Positions 45,157 to 53,679 of a stretch of DNA of 64,000 bases are shown here, piece by piece (position 1 is the stretch's first letter; every line of letters begins with the position of its first letter). Location of the stretch: positions 173,221-237,220 of the forward strand of contig CBFHVA010000002.1 in assembly GCA_965659415.1 (NCBI GenBank), read 5' to 3'. The notes beneath the pieces are model-generated. The model was given only the letters and a program-made list of their open reading frames with translations. It was not told the DNA's origin and ran no database searches. Position numbers and translations under genes: made by a program. The stretch comes from Phaeocystidibacter sp965659415 (lineage in GTDB: Bacteria; Bacteroidota; Bacteroidia; Flavobacteriales; Schleiferiaceae).

Positions 45157-45755
45157 TATTTCCGGTATTTATGATTTAGATCCAGACCATTTTCGAGATA
45201 TTCGATGCTCTTCTGTACTCTTTTCTGCTGAGTTTCTTCGCGCTTTGCTTGCGAGATGTGCTGGATGAATTCGTTTTTTTTCGAAATGCTCAGTGAAGCA
45301 AAAAAGTCACGCGCTTTGGGAGAGGCCTCCAGTGCTTTTTGAAACACACTGGGAATGAGGTCTACTTCTTTTTGCTTCTTCACGGTAATTTTCTTTCCCG
45401 CTTTGTGATTTTCTACGGATTCCTCAACGTAGCTCTTTAAGAGCCCATAATCGATAGCTTGCCCTTCTTCGATGTGAATTTGCCGAAGCCCCTCGGTTTT
45501 GCTTTCGGTTTGACGTAATAATCCGGCTGGGTCCTTCAGAAAAACCCCCTGATAGAACCACAATGCCACGTGATTCTTGAAGGCCGCGAAAGAAACGACG
45601 TTCCCGTTGTTCACATAGGTGGGAGCGCCCCACTTCACATCTTCTTGGACATCACATTGTGAAAGGAGCTGACGAAGACTCACAAGAACCTCATGTTTCC
45701 AGCCATCGCCTTTCTCGTCGATATATGCGTCAACTTTTTCCGTTACTGACGGCAT
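45156..45755 (-). CDS. DUF1801/YdeI-type protein in the paa operon
   Basis: The 199-residue protein has an N-terminal DUF1801 (YdhG) domain (SLRQLLSQCDVQEDVKWGAPTY and FAAFKNHVALWF) and a C-terminal YdeI/OmpD-associated-like helical segment (VFQKALEASPKARDFFASL, then AKREETQQKRVQKSIEYL). Function is unknown, though such proteins are frequent in Bacteroidota. It begins 3 bp after the thiolase stop and is coupled to paaY, hence in the same transcript. Confidence 0.88.
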   Translation of the reverse strand: MPSVTEKVDAYIDEKGDGWKHEVLVSLRQLLSQCDVQEDVKWGAPTYVNNGNVVSFAAFKNHVALWFYQGVFLKDPAGLLRQTESKTEGLRQIHIEEGQAIDYGLLKSYVEESVENHKAGKKITVKKQKEVDLIPSVFQKALEASPKARDFFASLSISKKNEFIQHISQAKREETQQKRVQKSIEYLENGLDLNHKYRK

Positions 45756-45758
45756 GGT

Positions 45759-46970
45759 TTATCTGCGCATGTTTTCGATAATAGTCGCATAACCTTGTCC
45801 TACGCCGATACACATAGTTACCAATGCATATCGCTTTCCCGTTTTGGCCAATTCAAGTGCAGCCGATTGAAGGATACGCGAACCGGTCATGCCAAGAGGA
45901 TGGCCTAAAGCGATGGCGCCCCCATTGGGGTTGATTCGTGGATCATCATCCGCTAGACCCATTTCTCGCGTGCAAGCAAGGACTTGTGCAGCAAAGGCCT
46001 CATTCACTTCAATAACGTCCATGTCATCAATGGTGAGTCCGGCTCTTTTCATGGCTTTTTCGGTGGCATATACAGGACCGATTCCCATAATTCGCGGCTC
46101 AACTCCAGCAACACCGCTTGATACAATTCGAGCCATGGGTTCCAAATTGTTGAACTTCAACCCGTTTTCACTCGCAATGAGTAGAGCCGCCGCTCCATCA
46201 TTGAGTCCAGAGGCATTACCAGCGGTTACGCTTCCATTTTTTCGGAAGGCAGGACGCAATTCGGATAAAATATCTGTGGTGGTGTTTGCCTTAATGAATT
46301 CATCCTTTTCAAACGGAATGGGATCTGCTTTTCGCTGAGGGATCGGAACGGCAATAATCTCTTCGTTGAGTCGGCCAGAAGCTTGTGCCGCTGCGGCTTT
46401 AATTTGAGATCGATAAGCGAACAGGTCTTGGTCTTCACGCGAAATGGTAAACATCTCAGCCAAGTTTTCAGCCGTTTCGCCCATAGCTTCTGTACCGTAC
46501 AGTTCGTGCATTTTGGGATTGATGAAGCGCCATCCGAAGCTTGAGTCGTATAGTTTGCTGTCGGTTCCAAAGGCTCTTGACGACTTACTCATTACGTAAG
46601 GTCCGCGGGTCATGTTTTCCACCCCTCCAGAGATAAATAAATCGCCATCTCCATGAGCAATTGCTCGGGATGCGTGTATGGCAGCGCTCATTCCAGAGGC
46701 GCAAAGTCGGTTTACCGTTTCACCCGGAACCTTCCAAGGAAGGCCAGCTAATAAAAGGGCCATCCTGGCCACATTCCGATTGTCTTCTCCTGCCTGGTTA
46801 GCACAGCCGAGAATAACATCATCAATGGCTTCAACGTCCATATTAGGATTTCGTTGAACGAGTTCACGGATGACGTGAGCGGCGAGATCGTCTGTACGAA
46901 TAGCACTCAGGGTGCCACCAAATTTGCCGATAGGAGTACGGATTCCATCGACAATATATGCTTCCTTCAT
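45759..46970 (-). CDS. paaJ: 3-oxoadipyl-CoA thiolase (PaaJ/PcaF type)
   Basis: The 403-residue thiolase has the acyl-accepting Cys in NRLCASGMSAAI, NEAFAAQVLAC, the His in GGAIALGHPLGMTGSR and the second Cys in TMCIGVGQG. Its length and the operon context with paaG, paaH, paaI and paaY point to the terminal step of phenylacetate or beta-ketoadipate catabolism, cleaving 3-oxoadipyl-CoA to acetyl-CoA and succinyl-CoA. Earlier fatty-acid thiolases are similar, so the precise substrate is context-based. Confidence 0.92.
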   Translation of the reverse strand: MKEAYIVDGIRTPIGKFGGTLSAIRTDDLAAHVIRELVQRNPNMDVEAIDDVILGCANQAGEDNRNVARMALLLAGLPWKVPGETVNRLCASGMSAAIHASRAIAHGDGDLFISGGVENMTRGPYVMSKSSRAFGTDSKLYDSSFGWRFINPKMHELYGTEAMGETAENLAEMFTISREDQDLFAYRSQIKAAAAQASGRLNEEIIAVPIPQRKADPIPFEKDEFIKANTTTDILSELRPAFRKNGSVTAGNASGLNDGAAALLIASENGLKFNNLEPMARIVSSGVAGVEPRIMGIGPVYATEKAMKRAGLTIDDMDVIEVNEAFAAQVLACTREMGLADDDPRINPNGGAIALGHPLGMTGSRILQSAALELAKTGKRYALVTMCIGVGQGYATIIENMRR

Positions 46971-46986
46971 AGGTGTGTTTTGTGTG

Positions 46987-47922
46987 TTAAGCGCTCCTCA
47001 AAGTTATGGAGAATCGAGCACCTTTTTCAGGCCTGTTCTCTGCAGAGAGTTTGCCGCCGGTCATTTGAACGAATTCATTCGATAAAAAGAGCCCCACACC
47101 CACGCCTCCTTTCTGACGGTCTTGCGTAGGAAGGGTGGTATCATCGAAAAGTTGATTTCTTACCGTATCGGGAATGCCACTGCCACAATCGGTGACGTGG
47201 ATGTGAAGCTGTTTATCCTTGAGTTCTGAGGTCAAAGTGACTTCCTCTCCTTTTGGCGAGAACTTCATGGCGTTATTCACAATATTCGTCAGGGCAATAA
47301 TCACGGCTTGAACATCAGCATGCGCAGTCAAGGAGGAGTCCCAATCAATTTTCAATTTCACATCTTGGTATTCACCCCATCGCGATCCGTATTCTTGAAG
47401 TGTGCTTTCCAAGTCCTTCAATCGAAAACGGGAAGAGTTAACATTTTTCTCATCCATGTGCATTTTCACCCACAGGGTTAGCCGGTCAAGCGTATCTTGA
47501 GTGAAAGCCAGTTGGGGCTTGAGCTGCTCAATGAGCTCGTTAAATTCTTCCTGAGTTAGACTGTCATTATACAAGTCGATGAGGTTCACAAGAACCGCCA
47601 ACGGACTTCGCACATCGTGGGCTACTACGCCCAAAATTTGACTTCTAAACGTGTTTTGAATGGTGAGCTTTCGATTGAGCACTTCCATGCGCTTCATCAT
47701 TCGAATGACGGCAGCAGAAGTGGGGTAGGCTACTAGAATGGGGATGATGGTGGAAATGGGAAACCCATACCAGCCCGTATCATACGAATGGAAAGTCGTG
47801 AGGTAAAACCCCGCGTACATTAGATTAGAAACCACGATGCTAAAGGCAGTGATGATCCAAGGCTTTAACAAGTGCGGATACTTGTCGGAGAGGAGAATTA
47901 ATAAGCTAGATTCTCTGGCCAC
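46987..47922 (-). CDS. Sensor histidine kinase encoded inside the paa operon
   Basis: The 311-residue kinase starts at GTG 47922, 25 bp inside the end of paaI, and ends 16 bp before the thiolase gene. Two membrane segments (about 19-42 and 52-71) enclose a very short external loop. The H-box is VVAHDVRSPLAVL, the N-box NIVNNAMKFSP, G1 DCGSGIP and G2 GVGVGLFLS, all functional in appearance. No response regulator is adjacent. The overlap suggests translation coupled to the catabolic genes, so it may monitor pathway flux or membrane state; this is inference. Confidence 0.88.
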   Translation of the reverse strand: MARESSLLILLSDKYPHLLKPWIITAFSIVVSNLMYAGFYLTTFHSYDTGWYGFPISTIIPILVAYPTSAAVIRMMKRMEVLNRKLTIQNTFRSQILGVVAHDVRSPLAVLVNLIDLYNDSLTQEEFNELIEQLKPQLAFTQDTLDRLTLWVKMHMDEKNVNSSRFRLKDLESTLQEYGSRWGEYQDVKLKIDWDSSLTAHADVQAVIIALTNIVNNAMKFSPKGEEVTLTSELKDKQLHIHVTDCGSGIPDTVRNQLFDDTTLPTQDRQKGGVGVGLFLSNEFVQMTGGKLSAENRPEKGARFSITLRSA

Positions 47923-48326
47923 TTTTCGTCCTTTATGAAAACGGTTCCTTTAAACAATGCTACGGTTTTTCCATGTTGATTTTTCACAACCACCTCGTAG
48001 ATTCCCACTTTTGATGATCGGTTTTTTTCGAAAGCTGTGGCGGTAAGGACATCACCAGTTTGTGCGGGACGCGTGTGAGAAATAGAAGTTTCTATACTCA
48101 CGGCTTGGTTTCCGTAACCATTGGAGGCAAATGCAAGTGCACTGTCTGCCAAACTGTATGAGACGCCGCCATGCGCGATTGAAAAACCATTAGTCATCTC
48201 TTCACGGATGGTCATCTCTAATATTGACTTTCCCTCGGAAACTTCAATCACATGGATGCCAAGCCACTGGCTCAGTGCATCATTCTTGAGCATGTGGGCA
48301 ACAATTTCCTCAGCTCTACTAGGCAT
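47898..48326 (-). CDS. paaI: PaaI: hydroxyphenylacetyl-CoA thioesterase
   Basis: From ATG 48326 the protein has 142 residues, the length of PaaI. The hot-dog fold segment EMTNGFSIAHGGVSYSLADS contains the conserved N...HGG..Y.LAD pattern, and SIETSISHTRPAQTGD the following strand. It hydrolyses hydroxylated phenylacetyl-CoA side products, releasing CoA. It overlaps the preceding unknown gene by 8 bp and the kinase gene by 25 bp, so translation is tightly coupled. Confidence 0.92.
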   Translation of the reverse strand: MPSRAEEIVAHMLKNDALSQWLGIHVIEVSEGKSILEMTIREEMTNGFSIAHGGVSYSLADSALAFASNGYGNQAVSIETSISHTRPAQTGDVLTATAFEKNRSSKVGIYEVVVKNQHGKTVALFKGTVFIKDEKWPENLAY

Positions 48327-48822
48327 CTGTTGCTTCTTTTTTATCGCCAGGCTCAATAGCGCTCTCTTCCATAACAGATATAATCACATCTACCATGAGG
48401 TTGAGGTTGGCAAGCGATTCATCCAACAATGGCATATTCTCTCCCAATTCTTCAGATACCCACTTACGGAGTCGCGTATAAACCACGGGACTATTCGCAA
48501 CTGATTTCATTTGTTCCTCTTCGAGTTGATCGGAAATATTCAGCTCTTCATAGGCCTCTACTTTTTCTTCGATGACCTTGTCTAATGCGGCTGGAGTTAC
48601 GGTATCAATGTGAATTCCGGCTCGCTTAAATGCCATGGACAAGAGGATGGTAATTCGAAGCAGCTGCTCGTGAACGTCTTCCGAAAAATCGTCAGATGTA
48701 TTGATGAGAAAGGCGAACAAATGCGGCTGTTCGTCCATCGCTTCCCCGAGCATAGATTGCCATTGGTCTGCGCCAATTAACTTGAGCTCGTGAATTGCAC
48801 TCTCAAGAGCGTCATTTTTCAT
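48319..48822 (-). CDS. Unknown soluble protein in the paa operon
   Basis: A 167-residue, mainly helical and acidic protein with no signal peptide or membrane segment. It starts 12 bp after paaH ends and overlaps paaI by 8 bp. Helices such as EDVHEQLLRITILLSMAFKRAG and LDKVIEEKVEAYEELN suggest a helical bundle. I recognise no family. The tight coupling to paaH and paaI makes a role in phenylacetate catabolism or its control likely. Confidence 0.75.
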   Translation of the reverse strand: MKNDALESAIHELKLIGADQWQSMLGEAMDEQPHLFAFLINTSDDFSEDVHEQLLRITILLSMAFKRAGIHIDTVTPAALDKVIEEKVEAYEELNISDQLEEEQMKSVANSPVVYTRLRKWVSEELGENMPLLDESLANLNLMVDVIISVMEESAIEPGDKKEATDA

Positions 48823-48834
48823 TTCCGTTGATCT

Positions 48835-49998
48835 TTAAAAGAAGGTTTTTCCAGATTTCGCCATTCGCTTGAGCAGCACATTCGGACGATATCGGTCATC
48901 TCCATATTCTTCAAACAGCTCGTTCAATCGGTCTAATACTGCTGGAATCCCGATTTCATCTGCCCAAGCCAGCAATCCCTTTGGGTAGTTCACTCCTTTG
49001 GTCATGGCTAAGTCTACATCCGTTGGGGTAGCCACACCAAGAAGCACCGCATCGGCCGCTTCATTGATGAGCATGGCCACAATTCGATCTGTAATATATG
49101 TGCCTAAAGCTTCATCCTTGTTGGGCTCTGGCGTCTCTGCGCCATCGCTGTAATCAAACCAGCCTCTACCCGTTTTTCTACCCAACATTCGAGCTTCCAT
49201 CAGGCGTTTCTGTGAGATAGACGGGCGGAAACGTGGGTCGTAAAAGAAAGCTTCCCAAACGGTTTCGGTAACCACGAAATTCACGTCGTGACCAATTAAA
49301 TCGGTCAATTCGAAAGGTCCCATTCGGAACCCGCCGAAGGTTTTAAGCGCCCAATCAATGGTTGCTGGGTCTGCCACGCCTTCTTCATACATTTTGATAG
49401 CTTCACTGTAAAAGGGGCGAGCTACCCGGTTCACAATAAAGCCGGGTGTGTCCTTTGTCAGAACGGTGACCTTTCCCCATGAGGCGATTGTGTTTTTGGC
49501 CGAATCAACCACTTCCTCTGAAGTAATCATGCTTGGCACAATTTCAACCAGAGGCATCAGCGGAGCCGGATTAAAGAAGTGTATTCCAACTACCCGCTCT
49601 GGTGTTTTTACCGCTGCTGCAATCGATGCGATGCTCAAGGAAGAGGTATTGGAGGCGAGGATAGTATCTGAAGAAACGATACCCTCGAGAATTTCGAATA
49701 CGCTTTTCTTGGCGTCAAGGCGCTCAATAATGGCCTCAATCACGAGCCCAGTGTTTTTGAATGCCGTAAGCTGGTCGACGTAATGCACCCTTTCAAAAAT
49801 GAGATCGGCCTCTTCGGAGCTGATTCTTCCTTTTTCTGCGAGTCGGCTTAAAGTGGTCTTCAACTTCGCTTGGGCACGATTGAGGGCCTCGGTTTGGGTG
49901 TCGTAGACAAAAACGGTGTGTCCGCTTTGTGCAGCCACTTGAGCAATTCCATTTCCCATGGCACCTGCTCCAACTACACCAATTTCGATTTTACTCAT
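48835..49998 (-). CDS. paaH: PaaH: 3-hydroxyadipyl-CoA dehydrogenase
   Basis: The 387-residue protein starts at ATG 49998; the frame extends upstream only through the end of paaG. It has the NAD-binding GVVGAGAMGNGIAQ, the catalytic HFFNPAPLMPLVE, PGFIVNRVARPFY and a duplicated C-terminal helical domain. 3-hydroxyacyl-CoA dehydrogenases of this type oxidise 3-hydroxyadipyl-CoA in the phenylacetate pathway. It is shorter than the enterobacterial enzyme (about 475). One base separates it from paaG. Confidence 0.93.
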   Translation of the reverse strand: MSKIEIGVVGAGAMGNGIAQVAAQSGHTVFVYDTQTEALNRAQAKLKTTLSRLAEKGRISSEEADLIFERVHYVDQLTAFKNTGLVIEAIIERLDAKKSVFEILEGIVSSDTILASNTSSLSIASIAAAVKTPERVVGIHFFNPAPLMPLVEIVPSMITSEEVVDSAKNTIASWGKVTVLTKDTPGFIVNRVARPFYSEAIKMYEEGVADPATIDWALKTFGGFRMGPFELTDLIGHDVNFVVTETVWEAFFYDPRFRPSISQKRLMEARMLGRKTGRGWFDYSDGAETPEPNKDEALGTYITDRIVAMLINEAADAVLLGVATPTDVDLAMTKGVNYPKGLLAWADEIGIPAVLDRLNELFEEYGDDRYRPNVLLKRMAKSGKTFF

Positions 49999-49999
49999 C

Positions 50000-50776
50000 T
50001 TACTCTCCCTTAAAATTGGGTTTGCGCTTTTCGAGGAACGCGGCGGTTCCCTCAGCGTAATCATGTGTTCTTCCTGCTTGGGATTGAAGTTCATCTTCAC
50101 AATCCAGCTGCTGTTGAAGCGAGTTGCCTAAGCTTTGGTTGAGTGCCCGCTTGGTTAACCCCAAGCCTTTGGTTGGCATTTGAGCCATTTGAGTGGCGAG
50201 TTTCTCAACTTCACTCGTGAATTCTGCATCGGGGATAGCTTTGTAAATCATACCCATGGCTTCAGCATCTTTAGCAGATACCTTCTCACCAGTCATCATG
50301 AGTGCTGATGCGCGTTGCCAACCGATCAATCGCGGCAGGTAATATGTTCCTCCGCTGTCGGGAATCAATCCGATTTTAGAGAAAGCTTGGATGAATGAGG
50401 CCGATTCGGTGGCTAAAACGATATCGCAGGCAAGGGCAATATTTGCACCTGCGCCAGCGGCCACACCGTTTACAGCGGCAATGATTGGCTTCTCAATTCT
50501 TCGCAATCGAAGAATGATAGGGTTGTAGTGTTCGCTTACAATAGAAGTGAGCTCCGGACCATTGGGGTCTGTGGCTTCGGCTAAATCTTGACCCGCACAA
50601 AACGCTCTGCCTTCTCCGGTGAGAACAATGCAACGAACGGAGTCATCCATGGCTGCACGGTCGAGTCGCTCTTGCAAGTCGAGCGCCATTTCACGAATAA
50701 AACTGTTGAATTTATCAGGTCGGTTCAGACGAAGCGTACAAACGCCATTTTCATTCTTTTCAACGACATACGTCAT
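50000..50776 (-). CDS. paaG: PaaG: 1,2-epoxyphenylacetyl-CoA isomerase
   Basis: From ATG 50776 the protein has 258 residues with crotonase-fold motifs GEGRAFCAGQDLAE and NGVAAGAGANIALACDIV. The segment FSKIGLIPDSGGTYYLPRLIG carries the Asp expected of PaaG, which converts the ring epoxide to oxepin-CoA and later isomerises dehydroadipyl-CoA. It is the first gene of the eight-gene minus-strand operon and diverges from paaD by 101 bp. A near-consensus TACCTTCG lies about 20 bp upstream. Confidence 0.93.
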   Translation of the reverse strand: MTYVVEKNENGVCTLRLNRPDKFNSFIREMALDLQERLDRAAMDDSVRCIVLTGEGRAFCAGQDLAEATDPNGPELTSIVSEHYNPIILRLRRIEKPIIAAVNGVAAGAGANIALACDIVLATESASFIQAFSKIGLIPDSGGTYYLPRLIGWQRASALMMTGEKVSAKDAEAMGMIYKAIPDAEFTSEVEKLATQMAQMPTKGLGLTKRALNQSLGNSLQQQLDCEDELQSQAGRTHDYAEGTAAFLEKRKPNFKGE

Positions 50777-50877
50777 GCTCAAGGATTTGGTTCGAAGGTA
50801 AGGAATGATGAGGAAGGGTAGTAGTATTTAAGCTTGTGATCTGAACAAAATGCCGGAAGAATTGGTAATTTTAAGTA

Positions 50878-51363
50878 ATGATTGAAACTTCACAGATATA
50901 CGCTTGGTTGGAGGATGTTACCGATCCTGAAATCCCAGTACTCACGGTTATGGATATGGGCATCGTGCGCGATGTTCGATTATCCGACAATGGGGTAGAA
51001 GTCGATATTACACCTACCTATACCGGCTGCCCAGCTATGGATGAGATTTCAGTCAATATTGTAAAGCGCCTGGAAAAAGAAGGCCTTTCCAACATAGAGG
51101 TGAAGGAAGTGCTTACGCCAACTTGGACCACCGACTGGCTAACAGAAAACGGCAAACGCAAGCTGGAGGAATACGGCATTGCTCCACCCGTAGATGAGTC
51201 GTCGGATAAAAGAGCTCTGTTCGGAAAACAACCGGTGGTTCGATGCCCCAATTGTAAATCAGAACATACGCTGCGGATAAGCCAGTTTGGTTCTACGGCG
51301 TGTAAGGCCTTATACCAGTGCCAAGACTGCAAGGAGCCTTTCGATTATTTCAAGTGTTTGTAA
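50878..51363 (+). CDS. paaD: PaaD: phenylacetyl-CoA epoxidase accessory/maturation protein
   Basis: The 161-residue protein has the PaaD/MIP18 domain (DVTDPEIPVLTVMDMGIVRDV, YTGCPAMD) and the zinc-binding C-terminus with CPNCKSEHT, FGSTACKALYQCQDC. It assists cluster assembly or maturation of the PaaABCE epoxidase. Here it stands alone on the plus strand, opposite the paaG operon, and none of paaA, B, C, E lies downstream within the window. Confidence 0.95.
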   Translation: MIETSQIYAWLEDVTDPEIPVLTVMDMGIVRDVRLSDNGVEVDITPTYTGCPAMDEISVNIVKRLEKEGLSNIEVKEVLTPTWTTDWLTENGKRKLEEYGIAPPVDESSDKRALFGKQPVVRCPNCKSEHTLRISQFGSTACKALYQCQDCKEPFDYFKCL

Positions 51364-51432
51364 GGCTCCTGGAGAGCGTCAATCGCGGCCGCTATGCTTG
51401 GGAAGGCCAGTAACTCCGTTCGTTGTTAGCGT

Positions 51433-52167
51433 TTATTCTTTCGGGAGAAAGAGACTCATTTTCCCGATTTGTAACTCGTCTAAGTGCCCCATTTTACGCT
51501 CATCTCTTGTGATCAAATGCATGTGTAAGTAGGAGTCGTGATGCGTAAAAACGCCTTGATGCTCAGTTGAGAAAAACCCGATTATTTCGACGTCTTCGTT
51601 TTCTATGAGGTAATTGGTTTGCCCTTGATGTGCCTCGTCTGGTGAAGAAACTTCTGTTCCTGCTGGCAAGTTTTGAATGTGAATATTCGCACTATCCACC
51701 TTCCCGATTAACTTGAATGCGAAGGGTCTCTTCAATTCAATTGTTTGATTATCAACAAATTGCTCTAATCCAGGAATCGTGTTGACCGTATCTGGCAATT
51801 CGATTTCACACCATTCGGTAACGTTTCCATAAACAAAGAATGGAGCCGAGACATTCGATGCTATTTGAACAGACATGGTTGTGTCTGAAGTTACTGTTGA
51901 CACATAGCTCGTGCCGTTATTAATGAGCAACTCACCAGTCAAGTAACTTAATGGCCCGAGTCCATAAAGTCCGTTTTTATCGGCAATCGTATCAAGGTTT
52001 ATGATTCCTTCTAACTCACCTTTCCACATCACATTTTTCATTGCGCCCGCAATTTGGATGTCGGGATGGGAGGCTGTTTCAGAGGTGCCTTTTACTTCAG
52101 GGCTCGAATTGCAACTGATCAAAAGTCCAATGATCAGTAATCCCGGGATTAATTGTTGAATAGGCAT
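51433..52167 (-). CDS. Acetolactate decarboxylase-like lipoprotein
   Basis: The 244-residue protein has a lipoprotein signal (LLIIGLLISC, Cys19) followed by an AlsD-like domain. The first half contains DLDTI-type strands and LGPLSYLTGELLINNG; the second half has THHDSYLHMHLITRDERK and MGHLDEL, giving the three His expected to bind zinc. AlsD forms acetoin from 2-acetolactate, but that enzyme is normally cytoplasmic. A lipidated, exported version must act on another or an external substrate, or be non-catalytic. It follows rseP by 21 bp. Confidence 0.82.
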   Translation of the reverse strand: MPIQQLIPGLLIIGLLISCNSSPEVKGTSETASHPDIQIAGAMKNVMWKGELEGIINLDTIADKNGLYGLGPLSYLTGELLINNGTSYVSTVTSDTTMSVQIASNVSAPFFVYGNVTEWCEIELPDTVNTIPGLEQFVDNQTIELKRPFAFKLIGKVDSANIHIQNLPAGTEVSSPDEAHQGQTNYLIENEDVEIIGFFSTEHQGVFTHHDSYLHMHLITRDERKMGHLDELQIGKMSLFLPKE

Positions 52168-52188
52168 ACAGCTTGGGTGAACTTCATT

Positions 52189-53514
52189 TTATTTAAATGC
52201 GTCCCACAGTCCAAAGTCGTTGCCATTGGCAAAAATGAGGAGCCCGAGCAACAGCACGAAACCAATCATTTGAGCGTATTCCAACACCTTTAAATTGGGC
52301 TTCTTTCCAGTAACCATTTCAACGAGCGTAAACACCACGTGTCCGCCATCAAGAGCTGGAATAGGAAGAATATTCAAGAACCCGAGCATGATGCTGATAA
52401 AGGCTGTAACGCTCCAGAATCGCTGCCAATTCCAGGCATTCTCTTCGTATTGCTGCATCATGGTTTTGAATCCGCCGAGTTGATTGACAGCACCCGTTTC
52501 TGGGCTAAAAATCACCTTAAACTGACGAACGTAGTAACTCAACTGTGAAACGGCCTTGTTCCAACCAGCGTTAATCGCTGCAGCTCCTGTGTACACGGTG
52601 TCTGTAATAGGGAAGTATCTAGAAAGATCTCTTTCTACAAACATACCCGCCTTACCATTCTCGTCGATAAGCACATCCGAACTCAATACTCGGCCATCGC
52701 GATAATATGCCATTCTTACGGTATCGCCCTTGTATTCTTGGAGTTTGGAAGTAAATGTATCGAAGAAAAGGGCTGGGGCTCCATTGATGCCAACCAAGCT
52801 ATCTCCAGGTTGAATTCCTGCCGTTGCGGCTCCCATGGTGTCAATCACGCCACCCACCACAAAAGGTATTCTCGGAAAGAGTGGAATCTCTTCAGCCTTA
52901 ATAACCTCGCCAATCGACTTGTTGCTGATGACGAAGGTTAAGATCTCACCATTGCGATCTACAACGATTTCTTCGCCCAAACCTACAATGATGTCCTTGG
53001 TTAAATCCGTGAATCGAGCAGTAGGGTGGCCGCCTACACTGATTATCTTGTCGCCATTCTCAAGACCGATTTGCTTTAGCCCCTCTCCGAAGGTTACTCC
53101 GTATTTGAGGTTGCTATTCTCGATATAAGACTCGCCGTAATACGACATCATTCCGGCGTAAATCACAAAAGCGAGAATGAAGTTTACAATCACCCCGCCG
53201 GTAAGAATAACCAAGCGTTGCCAGGCCGGTTTCGCGCGGAATTCCCAAGGCTCAGGATCTTTCATCAAGCCTTCGGTATCCATGCTTTCATCTACCATTC
53301 CTGATATTTTCACGTATCCACCTAGAGGAATCCAACCAATTCCATAGGTAGTTCCACCAATCTTCTTTTTGAGAATGGAAAACTTGTAATCGAAGAACAG
53401 ATAGAATTTCTCAACTCTTGTTTTGAAGAGCTTCGCAGGAATGAAGTGTCCGAGTTCGTGTAGGACAATCAGTATGGAGAGCCCAAGTAAAAATTGGGCA
53501 ATTTGAATCAACAT
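52189..53514 (-). CDS. rseP: RseP: site-2 membrane zinc protease
   Basis: The 441-residue M50 protease has HELGH at residues 19-23 in the first membrane segment, a PDZ pair (GLENGDKIISVGGHP and GIQPGDSLVGINGAP), and the second metal motif ILPIPALDGGH near the C-terminus. It cleaves membrane-embedded anti-sigma factors or signal peptides during envelope stress. It has a well-formed promoter upstream and is followed by the acetolactate decarboxylase-like gene. Confidence 0.95.
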   Translation of the reverse strand: MLIQIAQFLLGLSILIVLHELGHFIPAKLFKTRVEKFYLFFDYKFSILKKKIGGTTYGIGWIPLGGYVKISGMVDESMDTEGLMKDPEPWEFRAKPAWQRLVILTGGVIVNFILAFVIYAGMMSYYGESYIENSNLKYGVTFGEGLKQIGLENGDKIISVGGHPTARFTDLTKDIIVGLGEEIVVDRNGEILTFVISNKSIGEVIKAEEIPLFPRIPFVVGGVIDTMGAATAGIQPGDSLVGINGAPALFFDTFTSKLQEYKGDTVRMAYYRDGRVLSSDVLIDENGKAGMFVERDLSRYFPITDTVYTGAAAINAGWNKAVSQLSYYVRQFKVIFSPETGAVNQLGGFKTMMQQYEENAWNWQRFWSVTAFISIMLGFLNILPIPALDGGHVVFTLVEMVTGKKPNLKVLEYAQMIGFVLLLGLLIFANGNDFGLWDAFK

Positions 53515-53536
53515 AGGTGTTTGTTTCTGTTGTTCA

Positions 53537-53567
53537 CAAAGTTAGGTGTCAACAATGATTCCGCAAG
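53537..53567 (-). promoter_or_regulatory. Promoter of rseP (TTG and TAACTTTG)
   Basis: On the minus strand, CTTG (53567-53564) is followed after 19 nt by TAACTTTG (53544-53537), the Bacteroidota -33/-7 pair. The rseP ATG is 22 bp further on. Confidence 0.75.
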
Positions 53568-53679
53568 GGACTTCGGACAATTCAAATGCCATATTCATTG
53601 AATTGACGCGAAGCTGAAAAATTGACAGGCTAATTTCGTTTGATGATCACCATCAATTACGATCAAACGTGAAGCACGA

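Noticed and set aside
53637..53669. CGTTTGAT/ATCAAACG inverted repeat downstream of the M1 peptidase gene
   Set aside because: The stem is weak with a long loop and no T run follows on the minus strand, so I did not call a terminator.
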